64,000 nt of DNA from the NCBI RefSeq assembly GCF_004664715.2, contig NC_051079.1, positions 60,008,660 through 60,072,659 of the forward strand, given 5' to 3'. The stretch's first letter is position 1. Each line of letters opens with the position of its first letter. The position numbers and the translations under genes were made by a program. Shown in pieces: positions 1 through 11,640 of this stretch. The notes below the pieces were generated by a model that was not told where the DNA came from, did no database searches, and saw only the letters and a program-made list of their open reading frames with translations. The stretch is from Peromyscus leucopus. Lineage: Eukaryota > Chordata > Mammalia > Rodentia > Cricetidae.

Positions 1-833
1 CCCTAGCTCCATGTACTGACAGCTAAGCAGACATCTAGTCCCTGGACCACCCTTCTACTCAGCTAATTCCAGATACACTTTCTAACACACAAACAAAAGC
101 ATGCAAACATCTGAAAGCCTCAGAAGTAGGCAAAAGAGTCAGCAACAGCCCCTACCCCCATTAGTAGCAACCCCACAAGAACACCAAGCTCCTCAGCCAT
201 ATACCTGTACATACAGGGTACCTAGGTCAGACACCTACATGCTCCTTGATCTTTTCAAGCCCCCATGAGTCCCAGTCAGTTGATTCTGTGGGCCAAGTTC
301 TCTTGGTGTCCCTGACCCCTCTGGTTCCTCTGATCCTTCCTCCCCGTCATCTGCAGGGTTCCCTGAGCTGAGTCTAATGTTGGACTGTGGGACTCTGCAT
401 CTGCTACCATCGGTTGCTGGGTGAAGTCTCTAGTCTATTTGATAAGGACTGTGCTACACTCTGGTCCCAGAACACTCTACAGGCAGGACAAACTATAGGT
501 CACAGGTTTCTGTGACTGGGTTGGTATCCTAATCCCTCCACTTGATGCCTTGCCTGGTTACAGAAGTTAGCCCATTCAGGCTCTGTGTCCCCCATTACTA
601 AGACTCTTTGGCCTGCCATGGTACTCTTTTTCTCCTACTGGGTTGCCTCAACCAGGATGTCATGGTGTGTACCTGGTCTTATTGTAGCATATTATGCCAT
701 GTTTGTTTGATGTCCTTGGGAAGCCTACTCTTTTCTGAGGGAGACAGAGGGGGCATGGATCTGGGGAAGAGAGGGGAGATGTACAGAAAAGAATGAGAGA
801 AGGGAAACTCTGGACTGGTTGCAGTATATGAAA
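1..833 (+). mobile_element. L1 LINE 3' end (3' UTR), sense strand
   Basis: The stretch has the character of a rodent L1 3' UTR: G-rich and C-rich runs near 730-800 (gggagacagaggggg, ggggagatgtacag), closed by an A/T-rich simple-repeat tail. No ORF2 motif is visible, so only the 3' part lies in the window and the element may extend to the left. The small ORFs here are fortuitous. Confidence 0.6.
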
Positions 834-849
834 TAATAATAATAATAAC

Positions 850-878
<29 letters not shown>
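834..878 (+). repeat. (AAT)n microsatellite at L1 tail
   Basis: AAT/ATA trinucleotide run with one ACA interruption, directly at the 3' end of the preceding L1. It is probably an expanded LINE tail. Confidence 0.9.
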
Positions 879-880
<2 letters not shown>

Positions 881-1228
881 CTTTTAAAAAGCAAATGTAC
901 ATCAAAAATATGAAACCTCAAAAAAATTAAAATATCTTCAAGTAATTTTAATTAATTAACTGAAAGGCAATTGCAAATTAAATATCAAAGGAAAAAAAGT
1001 TGGAGAACAGAAAGTAGAAAAACCTCATCTGTTCATAGATTTGAAGGATCAATATTGTAAAATTGGACACCTTCCCTGTGCTAGTTGGTTTTGTCAACTG
1101 TACACAAACCTAAACACATCTGGAAATGTTAATCAAGAAATACATCTGTAATATTGTCCTATAAGAAAGTCTGTGTGGTGTTGTCTTGATTAATGATTTA
1201 GGTGTGTTGTGGTTTGAATAAGAATGTC

Positions 1229-1384
1229 CCGGCAGTGGTATGCATGCCTTTAATCTCAACACTCAGGAGGCAGAGCCAGGCTGATGGATCTCGGTGAGTT
1301 TGAGGCCAGCCTGGTCTACAGAGCGAGATCCAGGACAGGCACAGAGAAACCCTGTCTTGAAAAACAAAACAACAACAACAACAA
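1229..1384 (+). mobile_element. B1 SINE, sense
   Basis: 7SL-derived B1: 'ggcagtggtatgcatgcc', 'taatctcaacactcagg', 'gaggccagcctggtctac', ending in an AAC-rich tail. The 8-bp string AATGTCCC flanks it on both sides (1221-1228 and just after the tail), a clear target-site duplication. Confidence 0.92.
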
Positions 1385-1524
1385 TGTCCCACATTCATAT
1401 ATTTGAATGCTTGGTTGCAAGTGGGTGGAACTGTTTCACAAGGGTGGCCTTGTTTGAGAAGATATGTTATGGGGAGTAGGCTTTGAAATTTGAGAAGCCC
1501 AAATATTATTCCCAGTTCTTCCTT

Positions 1525-1526
<2 letters not shown>

Positions 1527-1581
<55 letters not shown>
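1527..1581 (+). repeat. (TC)n microsatellite
   Basis: Uninterrupted TC dinucleotides of about 50 bp inside the nested medium-reiterated repeat. Confidence 0.95.
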
Positions 1582-1585
<4 letters not shown>

Positions 1586-2045
1586 GTCTCCTACTTGCAG
1601 ATAAAAAGTATTCTCTTAGCTACTACCAGACTCCCTACCTGCTGCCATGCTCCCCATCATGATGGCTAGGGACCACCCCTTTGTACTATAATCCCCAATA
1701 ATCTCTTCCTTTCATAAGTTGCCTTGGTCATGGTATCTATTCACAGAAATAGAAAAGTACCTAAGACAGTATGCAAAGGTCCAGCTCATTAAGGTTGGTG
1801 CCACCCCTGGGCATGTGGTCCTGGATTGTATAAGAAACCAGGCTGAGCAAGCAATGAGCAAGCAAGCCAGTAAGCAGCATTCCTCCATGGCTTCAGCTTC
1901 CATTCCTGCCTCCAGCTTCCTGCTTGAGTTCCTGCCCTGACTTTCCTCAGTAAGGGAGTATGACCTGAAAGTTGTAAGTTGAAATAAACCCTCTCCTCCC
2001 CGAGTTGCTTTTGGTCAATGTGTTTTATGATATAACAATAGAAAC

Positions 2046-3965
2046 ACTAAAATATTACTAAAAGCAATATATAAGTTCAAAGCATTTCCCATAAAAACTA
2101 TAGAACTTTCAACATAGTCCTTCACAGAGATTGAAAAAATGATCTCAGACTTCACATGGAAACAACAACAAAACAGTATAACAACAACAAAAAACTTGAG
2201 AAATAATTACCAACAAAGATATCACCAGTCCTGATTTCAAATAATAGTAGAGAATCATAATATTAAAAGCAGTATCATACAGGCATAAAAACAGTCATAT
2301 TGATCACCAGAAAGGAATAAGCTCATATTTCTATCCCCAACTGAGTTTTAACAAAGAGACCAAAAATACACCCTGGAGAAAAGAAAGTATCTTCAATAAA
2401 TGCTGCTAGTCAGAATGTAAAGCTACATTCAGAAGAGTAAAACTAGATATTCATCTTTCACTATCCACAAATATCAACTCCAAGGAGATCAAGGACCTCA
2501 GTCTAAGACATCTTTGAAAGTAGGGAAAACACATCACCTGATAAGCACAGTTAAGGACTTTTAGAATAGGACCTAGAACTACAGGTATTAAGACCAACAA
2601 TTGACAAATGGGACTTCGTTAAACTAAAAGACTTCTGTACAGCAAGAGATACCATCACTTGAAAGAAGAGCATGGAAAAAACCTTTATATGCTGCATATA
2701 TAATAGATAATTAATATTGAGAAAATATAAAGAATTTAAAAAGAAAACTAATACCCTACAATGCCTCCCAAACACCATTAGTTATCAAACAAACAAATAA
2801 AAAAGCCCATTGCCAATACTGAGTTATCTATTCTTGAGTTATCAGTGGGGTCCCAAAGACCTTGACCAAACATTACAGAACTTGATGGTAAGACCCAGTT
2901 GTTAAGACACTGATTATTTCAGGTATAGGGTATGGAGAAATCAAGCTGGTATCAACCTGGAGGCTTCATCCCTATTGACTAACTGCCATAGTGCTGGAAG
3001 GAGCCATGCATGCTATTGAGAGAAAAAATAATCAATAACTTTATCTAGTTCTGAACTTAATATGCTCCACTAATGACAAACCTGGAAAGATATAATACCT
3101 AGTGCAGTAGTGTCATGAGTTTTATGAGAATAACCAAACACTTTCTGGTTGGATTAAAGTCCACTCCACAAGATGAAACCCATGCCTGGTGAAGTCAACT
3201 GGGCCAAAAGCCCATGAATGGTTAGGTCATAGGCCATAGGCCAGAACCTAGTATTATTGTTCTGAAAAGTGGACATGGTAGTATACTGAGCACCTAGGTT
3301 TGCATCTTTATACCCATAGAATAATATATATATATAATAAATATAATATATAAATTAATAATATAGAAGCTTTTAATTGCAGTAGATGGTGATTGAAACT
3401 GGTCAACATACAAAGAATAAGATGTTATGGTGTGCTCAACTCCAGATGAGACAATGATATCATACCTCAACCCCAGGCAGGGTTCAGTAATCACCACAGA
3501 AGAGAAGACAGAAAGATTACAAGAGCCTGATGGGGCAGATATCTGTATCCAAACAGTATTTCTGTGACATGACAGTGCAATTGCACACATGATCTCAAAA
3601 CAACTCAGCATACATGCACGAATCTAGTAGACCATCAAGCCATAAAAAGTTCTTGCTCTGGCTTGAAGAGGGCCTCAAGAAGTTTTGCCTCACCCAGAGG
3701 TGCAATGGACAATTGATGACTACTGGGAGAGGGAGAGTCAGTTTTCTTCAGTCATGAAGACTCTAAAAGGCTCCCTATGTTCCAGTAGTCTCACACCCAT
3801 GCACACGCAGGAAGTACTAAATGGACTCAAGGGTTATTAAATGAAAAAGAGATAGCACATGAAGTTGGAAAGGAAAAAAAAAGAGAGGGGTGGATTGAAT
3901 CTAAACATTATATGTATGTATGAATATTAAATGAAATATTTCAGAAATTTAAAAAAATGGGATTA
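2046..3965 (+). mobile_element. Old L1 LINE, ORF2 end and 3' UTR, sense
   Basis: Degenerate L1 ORF2-like DNA (tttcaacatagtccttcaca, gacttcacatggaaac, aactaaaagacttctgtac) followed by a 3' UTR and a purine-rich end (ggaaaggaaaaaaaaagagagggg). No reading frame survives. Closely similar blocks occur at 24.5 and 32.3 kb in the same strand sense. Confidence 0.65.
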
Positions 3966-4860
3966 TATTTTTTCAAAAGTTGTGACAAGCAACCCCCAAA
4001 AGCATGCTTTTCATCCACTGTTTACATGACTTAACAGTGAAATGTGAACGTGACATCTCACTTCTTCCATATGTTCCTTCAATGTGGCACTTTTTTCCTC
4101 CGAGAGTAAAAGTAGTTAGAAAAACTTTTAGCAGAGGTGGAATCTTGCAAATGGAAAGTCACCACACCCAAGCAAAGGTCACAGATGAATAGAACACAAG
4201 TTTAAATTTGTGGAAATGTCACTTAATCCATGTTTCCTACAGATGAAAATAGCAGGTGTATCTAACCTCACAGATGAGCAATGGAGAACGTGAGGAAAAT
4301 CAAGATGCTACATCAAGTGTCATGGTTATATTCCTGTTTAAATCCTCTGCACTGATCTCTTCAGTTTAAATTAAACTAACCTCATTTTAACTTTAAGATT
4401 TCAAAGTATTTAATAGAAAGTACATGATCAGCACAAACAACTCTGCATCCACAATGAAATCACTGAGTCAATCTGGAAAAATCACATGCAGACTCTTCCA
4501 GGGTTTACTTTGGAATTATTCCTAAGTAGCTTTGCAGGGCAACAAGTCAAATTTAATGGTTTTATTCCCAGTATGCAATATCCATTAATTGAAAGAGTAG
4601 TTTATCCATCTTATTAATACTTAAGTGTGCACAGGGAACTGTATAACACTGAAACACAATTCAGTGTGAGCAGCCAACAGCAATATAGCAAAGCAAGAGA
4701 GGCCTGCCTGTTCAATTCCAAGCATAGAGGAACAGAAAGGGAGAAAACAGGTAAGTTTCCTTTTTTAATAAGCTATACTAATCTCAATGCTTCTTCTCCA
4801 ATACATCATTACTAGATGAGAAAATACTAGGATTGTTTGTAATCATAATTACAGATTTTA
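3966..4860. other. No recognisable feature
   Basis: AT-rich sequence with only short fortuitous ORFs (up to 62 aa). I see no repeat family, splice-bounded exon or RNA gene here. Confidence 0.4.
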
Positions 4861-5185
4861 GATAGTTTTGAGATACAAAGATAAGTGGAACCAAGAGTTG
4901 GTTTTATGAAAAGATAAATAAGACTGACGAGCTCCCAGCTTAATTAGTCAAAAGAAAGAAAGAGAAGACTCATTTTAATAAAATAGAAGTGAAAGGGAAG
5001 CATTGCAACAGATACCAACAAAATTTAGAAAATCATAAGGACATACTTTTTAAAAGTTTTATTTCTATGTTCTATGATTCAGTGTGTTAAGGGTAGGGAA
5101 GAGGATGTGGATGTGGGAAGGAGTTAGAGAGAAGATAAATATAATAAGAAGGCATTGTATGCAATTCACAAAAAATAGCAAAAAT
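4861..5185 (+). mobile_element. L1 fragments (ORF2 piece plus 3' tail)
   Basis: The block around 4930-5040 (taattagtcaaaagaaag, gaagcattgcaacagatacc) resembles L1 ORF2 upstream of the RT. It is joined to a purine-rich 3' tail block around 5090-5160. This implies an internally deleted copy. Confidence 0.4.
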
Positions 5186-5730
5186 AAAAAAAGAAAAGAA
5201 AACCTCTTTCACTTACTGCTAACCAAAATTACTCAAGAGTTTGTACTTGATAATTAGAAAAAAATAGAAAATTATCTTGCAAAATTGTCACTTACTGTGT
5301 TGGTTAAAAGGTAAAAGGTGAATCACACATACTTCCCCAAGAGAAGGTCACTGTGAAAGGAGATAAGAAAGAGAAGGGGAGGGACAGAGAGGGAGAGTAT
5401 ACTTCTGAGAATAAGAAAAACAGCATTATTGGTAACAGAATATTTGCTTGGCTCACACAAAGGAAAGGATGGCTTGGAAGAAAGCATATATGAAATAAAG
5501 TTTGTGAACTACTTAGAAAGTCTTTGATAGAGGATGGGAATAAACATCCATTTTCTCAGAAGGGGAGAGTCTCACATTTGTAATGTATTTAGCCATTTTA
5601 ATGGGAATCATACTTTTCAAAAACAGAACAGAATAATGAATGTCTATATATCAATGGAACTGACACATGATTATTGCCATTATTAACACTATCTTTTCTT
5701 TTGCCACCTGTGGTATACATAGTTTTCATT
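5186..5730. other. No recognisable feature
   Basis: AT-rich and purine-rich DNA with no reading frame or repeat family that I can name. Confidence 0.35.
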
Positions 5731-6184
5731 TTAATTTTGAGATTTTTTTAAATTTTTTTTTATTTTATTTTACAATACTATTCAGTTCCACATAACAGCC
5801 ACAGATTCCCTTGTTCTCTCCCTTCCTGCCCCCCTCCCCTTCCCCCAGCCTACCCCCCATTTCCACCGCCTCCAGATCAAGTTCTCCCCCGAGGACTGAG
5901 ATCAACCTGATAGACTCAGTCCAGGCAGGTCCAGTCCCCTCCTCCCAGATTGAGCCAAGCATCCCTGCATAAGTCCCAGGTTTCAAAGAGCCAACTCATG
6001 CAATGGGCCAAGGACCCGGTACCACTGCCTAGATGCCTCCCAAACAGATCAAGCCAATCGACTGTTTCACCTATTCAGAGGGCCTGATCCAGTTGGGGGC
6101 CCCTCAGTCTTTGGTTCATAGTTCATGTGTTTCCATTCATTTGTTTATTTGTCCCTGTGCTTTATCCAACCTTGGTTTCAACAA
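5731..6184 (-). mobile_element. L1 LINE 3' UTR, antisense
   Basis: Starts with a T-rich run, the complement of the L1 poly-A tail. The pyrimidine-rich 3' UTR follows (ctcccttcctgcccccctcc), then ccaatcgactgtttcacc and similar rodent L1 3' UTR words. It is the 3' part of the element whose ORF2 resumes at 6536. Confidence 0.7.
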
Positions 6185-6535
6185 TTCTCACCTTTAATCC
6201 CAGAAAACCAGCCTTTAATCCCAGGGAGTGGTGGTAGAAAGCAAAAAGATATATAAGGCGTGAGGACCAGAAACTAGAAGCTTTTGGCTGGTTAAGCATT
6301 TGGCTGGTTAAGATTTTGGCTGGTTAAGCATTCAGGCTTTTGAGCAGTAATTCAGCTGAGACCCATTCCAGATGAGGACTCAGAGGCCTCCAGTCTGAGG
6401 AAACAAGACCAGCTGAGGATCCGGCGAGGTGAGATAGCTGTGGCTTGTTCTGTCTCTCTGATCTACCAGCATGGACCCCAATAACTCGCCTCAGGTTTGA
6501 TTTTACTAATAAGTACTTTTAAGATTCCTGCAACA
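6185..6535 (+). mobile_element. Truncated ERVK-type LTR with B1-derived cassette
   Basis: Matches the 3' two-thirds of the LTR family at 41,479-41,911: 'cctttaatccca' words, TATA box agatatataagg near 6248, the block gtggcttgttctgtctctctg, and an end 'aagattcctgcaaca'. The 5' third, including the TGT terminus, is missing. It sits exactly between L1 3' UTR and L1 ORF2 DNA. Confidence 0.65.
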
Positions 6536-8610
6536 GTTGACCGTATCCTTTGCTTTACAAAAGCTTCTCAGTTTCAAGAGGTCCCATTGATTGATTGTTT
6601 CTCTCAGTGTCTGTGCTACTGGTGTTATATTTAGGAAGTGATCTCCTATGCCAATGTGTTCAAGACTACTTCCCACTTTCTCTTCTAGCAGGTTCAGAGT
6701 AGCTGGATTTATGTTGAGTTCCTTGATCCACTTGGACTTAAGTTTTGTGAACGGTGACAGATATGGATCTATTTGCAGCCTTCTACACGTTGATATCCAG
6801 TTATGCCAGCACCATTTGTTGAAGATGCTTTCTTTTTTCTATTGTACACTTTTGGCTTCTTTGTCAAAAATTATATGTTCATAGGTGTGTGGGTTAATGT
6901 CAGGGTCTTCAATTTGATTCCATTGGTCCACATGTCGGTTTTTATGCCAATACCAAGCTGTTTTTATTACTGTAGCTCCATAGTAGAGCTTGAAGTCAGG
7001 GATTGTGATGCCTCCAGAGGTTGTTTTACTGTACAGGATTCTTTTGGCTATCCTGGGTTTTTTGTTTTTCAATATGAAATTGAGTATTATTCTTTCCAGG
7101 TCTGTGAAGAATTGTGTTGGTATTTTGATGGGGATTGCATTGAATCTGTAGATTGCTTTTGGTAAGATTGCCATTTTTACTATGTTAACCCTGCCTATCC
7201 ATGAGCATGGGAGATCTTTACATTTTCTGACATCTTCTTCAATTTCTTTTTTCAGGGACTTAAAGTTCTTGTCATATAGGTCCTTCACTTGCTTGGTTAG
7301 TGTTACCCCAAGGTATTTTATGTCATTTGTGGCTATTGTAGAGGGTGATGTATCTCTAATTGCCTTCTCAGCTTCTTTGTCCATTGTATATAGGAGGGCT
7401 ACTGATTTTTTTGAGTTGATCTTGTATCCTGCTATGTTGCTGAAGGTGTTTATAAGCTTTATCAATTCCTGAGTGGAATCTTTGGGGTCACTCAAGTATA
7501 CTATCATGTCATCTGCAAATAGGGAAAGCTTGACTTCTTCTTTTCCAATTTGTATCCCCTTAATCTCCTTATGTTGTCTTATTGCTCTGGCTAGAACTTC
7601 AAGTACTATATTGAATAAGTATGGGGAGAGTGGACAGCCTTGCCTCGTTCCTGATTTTAGTGGAATTGCTTTGAGTTTCTCTCCATTTAATTTGATGTTG
7701 GCTGTTGGCTTGCTGTAAATTGCCTTTATTATGTTTAGGTATGTTCCCTGTATTCCTGATCACTCCAAGACTTTTATCATGAAGGGGTGTTGGATTTTGT
7801 CAAATGCCTTTTCTGCATCTAGTGAGATGATCATGTGGTTTTTTTTCTTTGAGTTTGTTTATATGGTGTATTACATTGACAGACTTTCGTATGTTGAACC
7901 ACCTTTGCATCCCTGGGATGAAGCCTACTTGATCATGGTGGATAATTGTTCTGATGTGTTCTTGGAGTCTGTTTGCCAGTTTTTTATTGAGTATTTTTGC
8001 ATCAATGTTCATGAGGGAGATCAGTCTGTAGTTCTCTTTCTTTGTTGTATCCTTGTTTGGTTTAGGAATCAGGGTAATTGTTGCCTCATAGAAGGAGTTT
8101 GGTAATGTTCCTTCTGTTTCTATTATGTGGAACAATTTAGAGAGTATTGGTATTAACTCTTCTTTGAAGATCTGGTAGAATTCTGCGCTGAAACCATCTG
8201 GTCCTGGGCTTTTTTTTGATTGGGAGACTTTTAATGACTGTTTCTATTTCCTTAGGGGTTATTGGATTATTTAAATAGTTCATCTGGTCTTGATTTAACT
8301 TAGGTATGTGGTACCTATCCAGAAAATTGTCCATTTCTTTTAGGTTTTCCAGTTTTGTGGAGTAGAAGTTTTTGAAATATGACCTGATAATTCTCTGGAT
8401 TTCCTCAATGTCTGTTGTTATGTCCCCCTTTTCATTTCTGATTTTGTTGATTTGGATTCTCTCTCTCTGTCTTTTGGTTAGTTTGGATAAGGGCTTGTCT
8501 ATCTTGTTGATTTTCTCAAAGAACCAACTGTTTGTTTCATTAATTTTTTGTATTATTCTCTTAGTTTCTATTTTATTAATTTCACCTCTCACTTTGATAA
8601 TTTCAAAGTC
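6536..8610 (-). pseudogene. L1 ORF2 (endonuclease/reverse transcriptase) fragment, broken
   Basis: On the minus strand this encodes the pre-RT linker, RT and C-terminal region of a LINE-1 ORF2 protein, which nicks DNA and reverse-transcribes L1 RNA. Blocks in protein order: 8592-8137 (KINETNSWFFEKINKIDKPL), 8135-7800 ([39 protein letters not shown]), then the FADD catalytic box at 7519-7508, then 7507-6839 ([44 protein letters not shown]). The frame is broken at least twice, near homopolymer runs at about 8209-8216 and 7839-7846. The endonuclease domain, ORF1 and the extreme C terminus are absent. It is dead as a retrotransposon; plus-strand ORFs across it are antisense shadows. Confidence 0.93.
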
Positions 8611-9101
8611 TCCCAGGAAGAATAGATGCCAGGTAATTTTGAGATTTTTAATGTAATTACAATTTTTGTCTTCATTTTCCTCCTTCGAAGATCTCCCATA
8701 TACTCCTTACTCTCATGACCTTTTTAACCTTTTAAATTCATGACCTTTTTTCATTAATGGTTAGTATATCTATATATGTATATGTATACACATGTATATC
8801 CCCAAAAATAGCCTTCTCAGGCTATATAGTGATACTTGCATGTATGCTTTCAAGGCTGATAATTTGATATCAGTGTGCTCTTCCATGCAATTCTGATTAC
8901 TTTCAAGATGCATGAAGACTCTTCCAATCTAGTGTACTTCTGGAGAGAAATTAAAAGTTCCAGAAAGAAATGTTCAAAGAGTAGATTTGTGAATTAGAAT
9001 TCTATATAGGTATGTCATTAACTTTTTATCATTACATTTTTCTCCAACATAGTCTTCTATATAAATTATGACAAGAAACCTAATTTTTTAATGACAAATA
9101 C

Positions 9102-9104
<3 letters not shown>

Positions 9105-9140
<36 letters not shown>
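9105..9140 (+). repeat. (CA)n microsatellite
   Basis: Pure CA dinucleotides, about 18 units. Confidence 0.95.
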
Positions 9141-9143
<3 letters not shown>

Positions 9144-9173
9144 CCAGTTTAATTTTATATCATCATATGTCAA

Positions 9174-9176
<3 letters not shown>

Positions 9177-9216
<40 letters not shown>
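9177..9216 (+). repeat. (TA)n microsatellite
   Basis: Pure TA dinucleotides, about 20 units, 37 bp after the (CA)n. Confidence 0.95.
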
Positions 9217-9217
<1 letters not shown>

Positions 9218-11249
9218 CGTGTATGTATGAGAAACCAAAATGTGTAAGTACAACAAAACATTTCTAACTGCAAACCTGTAGTGCATTTTTGAAGCATATT
9301 TATACAACAATATTTGTGTGTTTAAATATTTTATTGCTTTCTGTCTCACTGTTTTGTAAAAACAAGATGGAATAGCTGAAACAAGGAGTATAGATCTCAA
9401 CAACAAAATAGAGTTGAGACAAAGATGAAACTCACTCTGTGTGACAAAGATGGTAAATCAACAAGATATGCTCTGGGCTGACACCAGTCAAGTGTTTGTT
9501 CAGTAGTGAATAAGATTACAGCGCACAGGAACATATTTGAAATTTGAGAAATAAATCATTGAAATTTGAATGAAAAGAAAAAATACAAATGAGAACAAAT
9601 ATATTTTAGTTCTTCATGCCTAGATTCACTGTTCCCTAACTTTAGACTACACAGTTTCTTGTCTAGACTCTACATGTCAACTTTGATATACAGTATCAAC
9701 AATGTGTTGTGAATAAAAGTATAGTTTCTCTATTTAGCTGGTGTAAGACCAAAATAACACAATCCATAATCATAAATATTTCCTGATTGCTGAAACAATT
9801 GTAAACTATTAATTTCTCATGAACTGTCAATTCACACATCAACTTTTATGTATGTATATACAAAAATGGACTTGCGTCCACCTATTCTAATTTTATAGCA
9901 AGAATATGTTATAGGGTATGGCTGGTGGACATGATATCAGTCTCAACAATGAAGAGGAAAGCCTCAGAATCCTGATTTTTTTCTATAACCCATTATTACT
10001 GTGTCTATGATTACAGCCATCTTTTAATTAATTCTCTTATCTAAGGAAATCCTATATGTTCCCATCCCATAACTTAATATTACAAAAGTAAAAGTGTAAT
10101 TCTAAGATTTAAGAAATATTTTCATTTCTATGTACACTCAACTTTTAACAACATGAAAGACACCCACTAAATATTCAGTATGTTTCTGAACCTACTTTGG
10201 TTTTTTATGTCAAATCTATATAACATCTTATTCCATAATTCATTGATGCACTTACTTATTGAGCACTTATCAAGCACTTATTCAATATTATCCTATTAGC
10301 CAAAAAGAAAGATTAGTTTCAATATAATTTATTACCTTCAGTAATTGGTCTATCCAGAAGGAAATATTATATTTATAACCATTATTTCCTATAATATTAG
10401 AGAGAGCAAATGATGTGAATAAAGGTAAGAAATAGACCTCTGCCAAGAAGTTTCACTGTGAAGTCCCTAGAACAATGGCTTGTGGATAAAGAACAGAACT
10501 TTTTAAAAGATAGACAGGTAAGGGATGCTTCTTTTATCAGCCTCTATGAAACCAGAACTTTAGAGACATTCTCTGATCAGCATCAGGAAATCTTGAAAAA
10601 TCTATATTTTTTATATCCAGGGATGAATAAGGGAACATTATAATAGCAAGAGACAAGGGAAGCATGGATCCACGGAAGGCAGTGAAGCTGAGAAAACATA
10701 CTTTTCTGATCAATGATGGCTGAGAACTATGCTATTTGAGGAAGTCTAGAATAAGGAAAGGGAGAAGGCACATGAACTCGACAGTCTAGGAAAATGAAAA
10801 ATTTCTTTTAAAAGGAGAATCTCATTTAAAACAATATTTTTTCCAAAAAAGAGCAGCATTCACATTAAAAAAAAAGTACAGATATGAAATACTTGGATGT
10901 TTCTGTTTAAGACTTGAGTCCAGATATAGCAGAACAAGCAGAAAGAGAAGACTAATGGGGATTCCCTGTGACCAACATACTTTCTGGCATGTCCATGGCT
11001 AGAACTCATACTTCCTGAATGGGCCCCAAAGATATAAAGCAGAAATTTGGTTTAAAGAAATTGTATATTGGTAAGGTCCCTGGGTAACCAGATTGGCTGA
11101 CTCATGCAAAGCCAACCTGGATAAATGAAATTTCAGCCAACATCAAGTAAGAATCTGCATCAATATATCTATCACTCTGTTTGTCTGGATGTCTTTTGAT
11201 CATGTGAGAAGGTTATATTAAACAAATAAACTAAACAGGGTTCACAGGG

Positions 11250-11640
11250 ACTCATTGATACTGAAGCAAAAATTGCAGAGCCTCCATGGATCTGCAGTAG
11301 GTCCTCTGCATATATGTTGTGGTTGTGTAGCTTGGTGTTTTTCTGGGGCTCCTAACAGTGAGAGTGGGGGTGCTCTCTGACTCTTTTGTCTCCTCTTAGG
11401 ACCCTTTTCTTGCTACTGGGTTACTTCTTCCAGCACAGATATGAGAGTTTGTGCCTAGTCTTAATGTATCTTACTATGCCATGTTAGATTGATATATTTG
11501 GGAAGACTGTTCTTTTCTGAAGTGAAGTGGAGGAGGAGATTTGGGCAGATGGGAGGTGAGGGATGGTACTGGAAGTAGTGGAGGGAGGGGAAACTATAGT
11601 AATGTTATTTTGTATGAGAGAAGAATAAAAAAAAGAAATA
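11250..11640 (+). mobile_element. L1 LINE 3' UTR end, sense
   Basis: Same layout as 1-833: gactcttttgtctcctctta, ttgctactgggtt, ttactatgccatgttagatt, then ggaggaggagatttggg and gtggagggaggggaaac, ending in an A-rich tail (gaataaaaaaaag). Confidence 0.7.

Larger units (their letters stand above)
1206..1774 (+). mobile_element. Second medium-reiterated rodent repeat nested in the first
   Basis: Begins near gtggtttgaataag and ends near cctaagacag. A related copy at about 62,705-63,050 shares the gtggtttga.. start and the general layout. It contains a B1 (1229-1384) and a (TC)n tract (about 1527-1581). It interrupts the flanking repeat, so it is younger than that repeat and older than the B1. 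Confidence 0.5.
1076..2045 (+). mobile_element. Medium-reiterated rodent repeat (RMER1-like, name uncertain), interrupted
   Basis: The left part (1076-1205, gttggttttgtcaactg onward) and right part (about 1775-2045, ending near gttgcttttggtcaatgtg) together match the layout of a common rodent repeat, in this strand sense. The opposite-sense copies in this window begin with the 'TTAGTCAGGG' type of end. The middle (about 1206-1774) is a second, different repeat, itself carrying a B1. The family name is from memory and uncertain; the repeat nature rests on several related copies in the window (16.2, 34.7, 57.3 and 57.9 kb). Confidence 0.6.
8611..11249. other. Mostly single-copy AT-rich DNA with microsatellites
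   Basis: Apart from (CA)n at 9105-9140 and (TA)n at 9177-9216 I see no repeat family or coding exon. The longest ORF is 78 aa and depends on the (TA)n. Confidence 0.4.

Noticed and set aside
6803..8105. Plus-strand ORFs of 78-124 aa opposite the L1
   Set aside because: They are antisense to recognisable L1 ORF2 reverse-transcriptase sequence.
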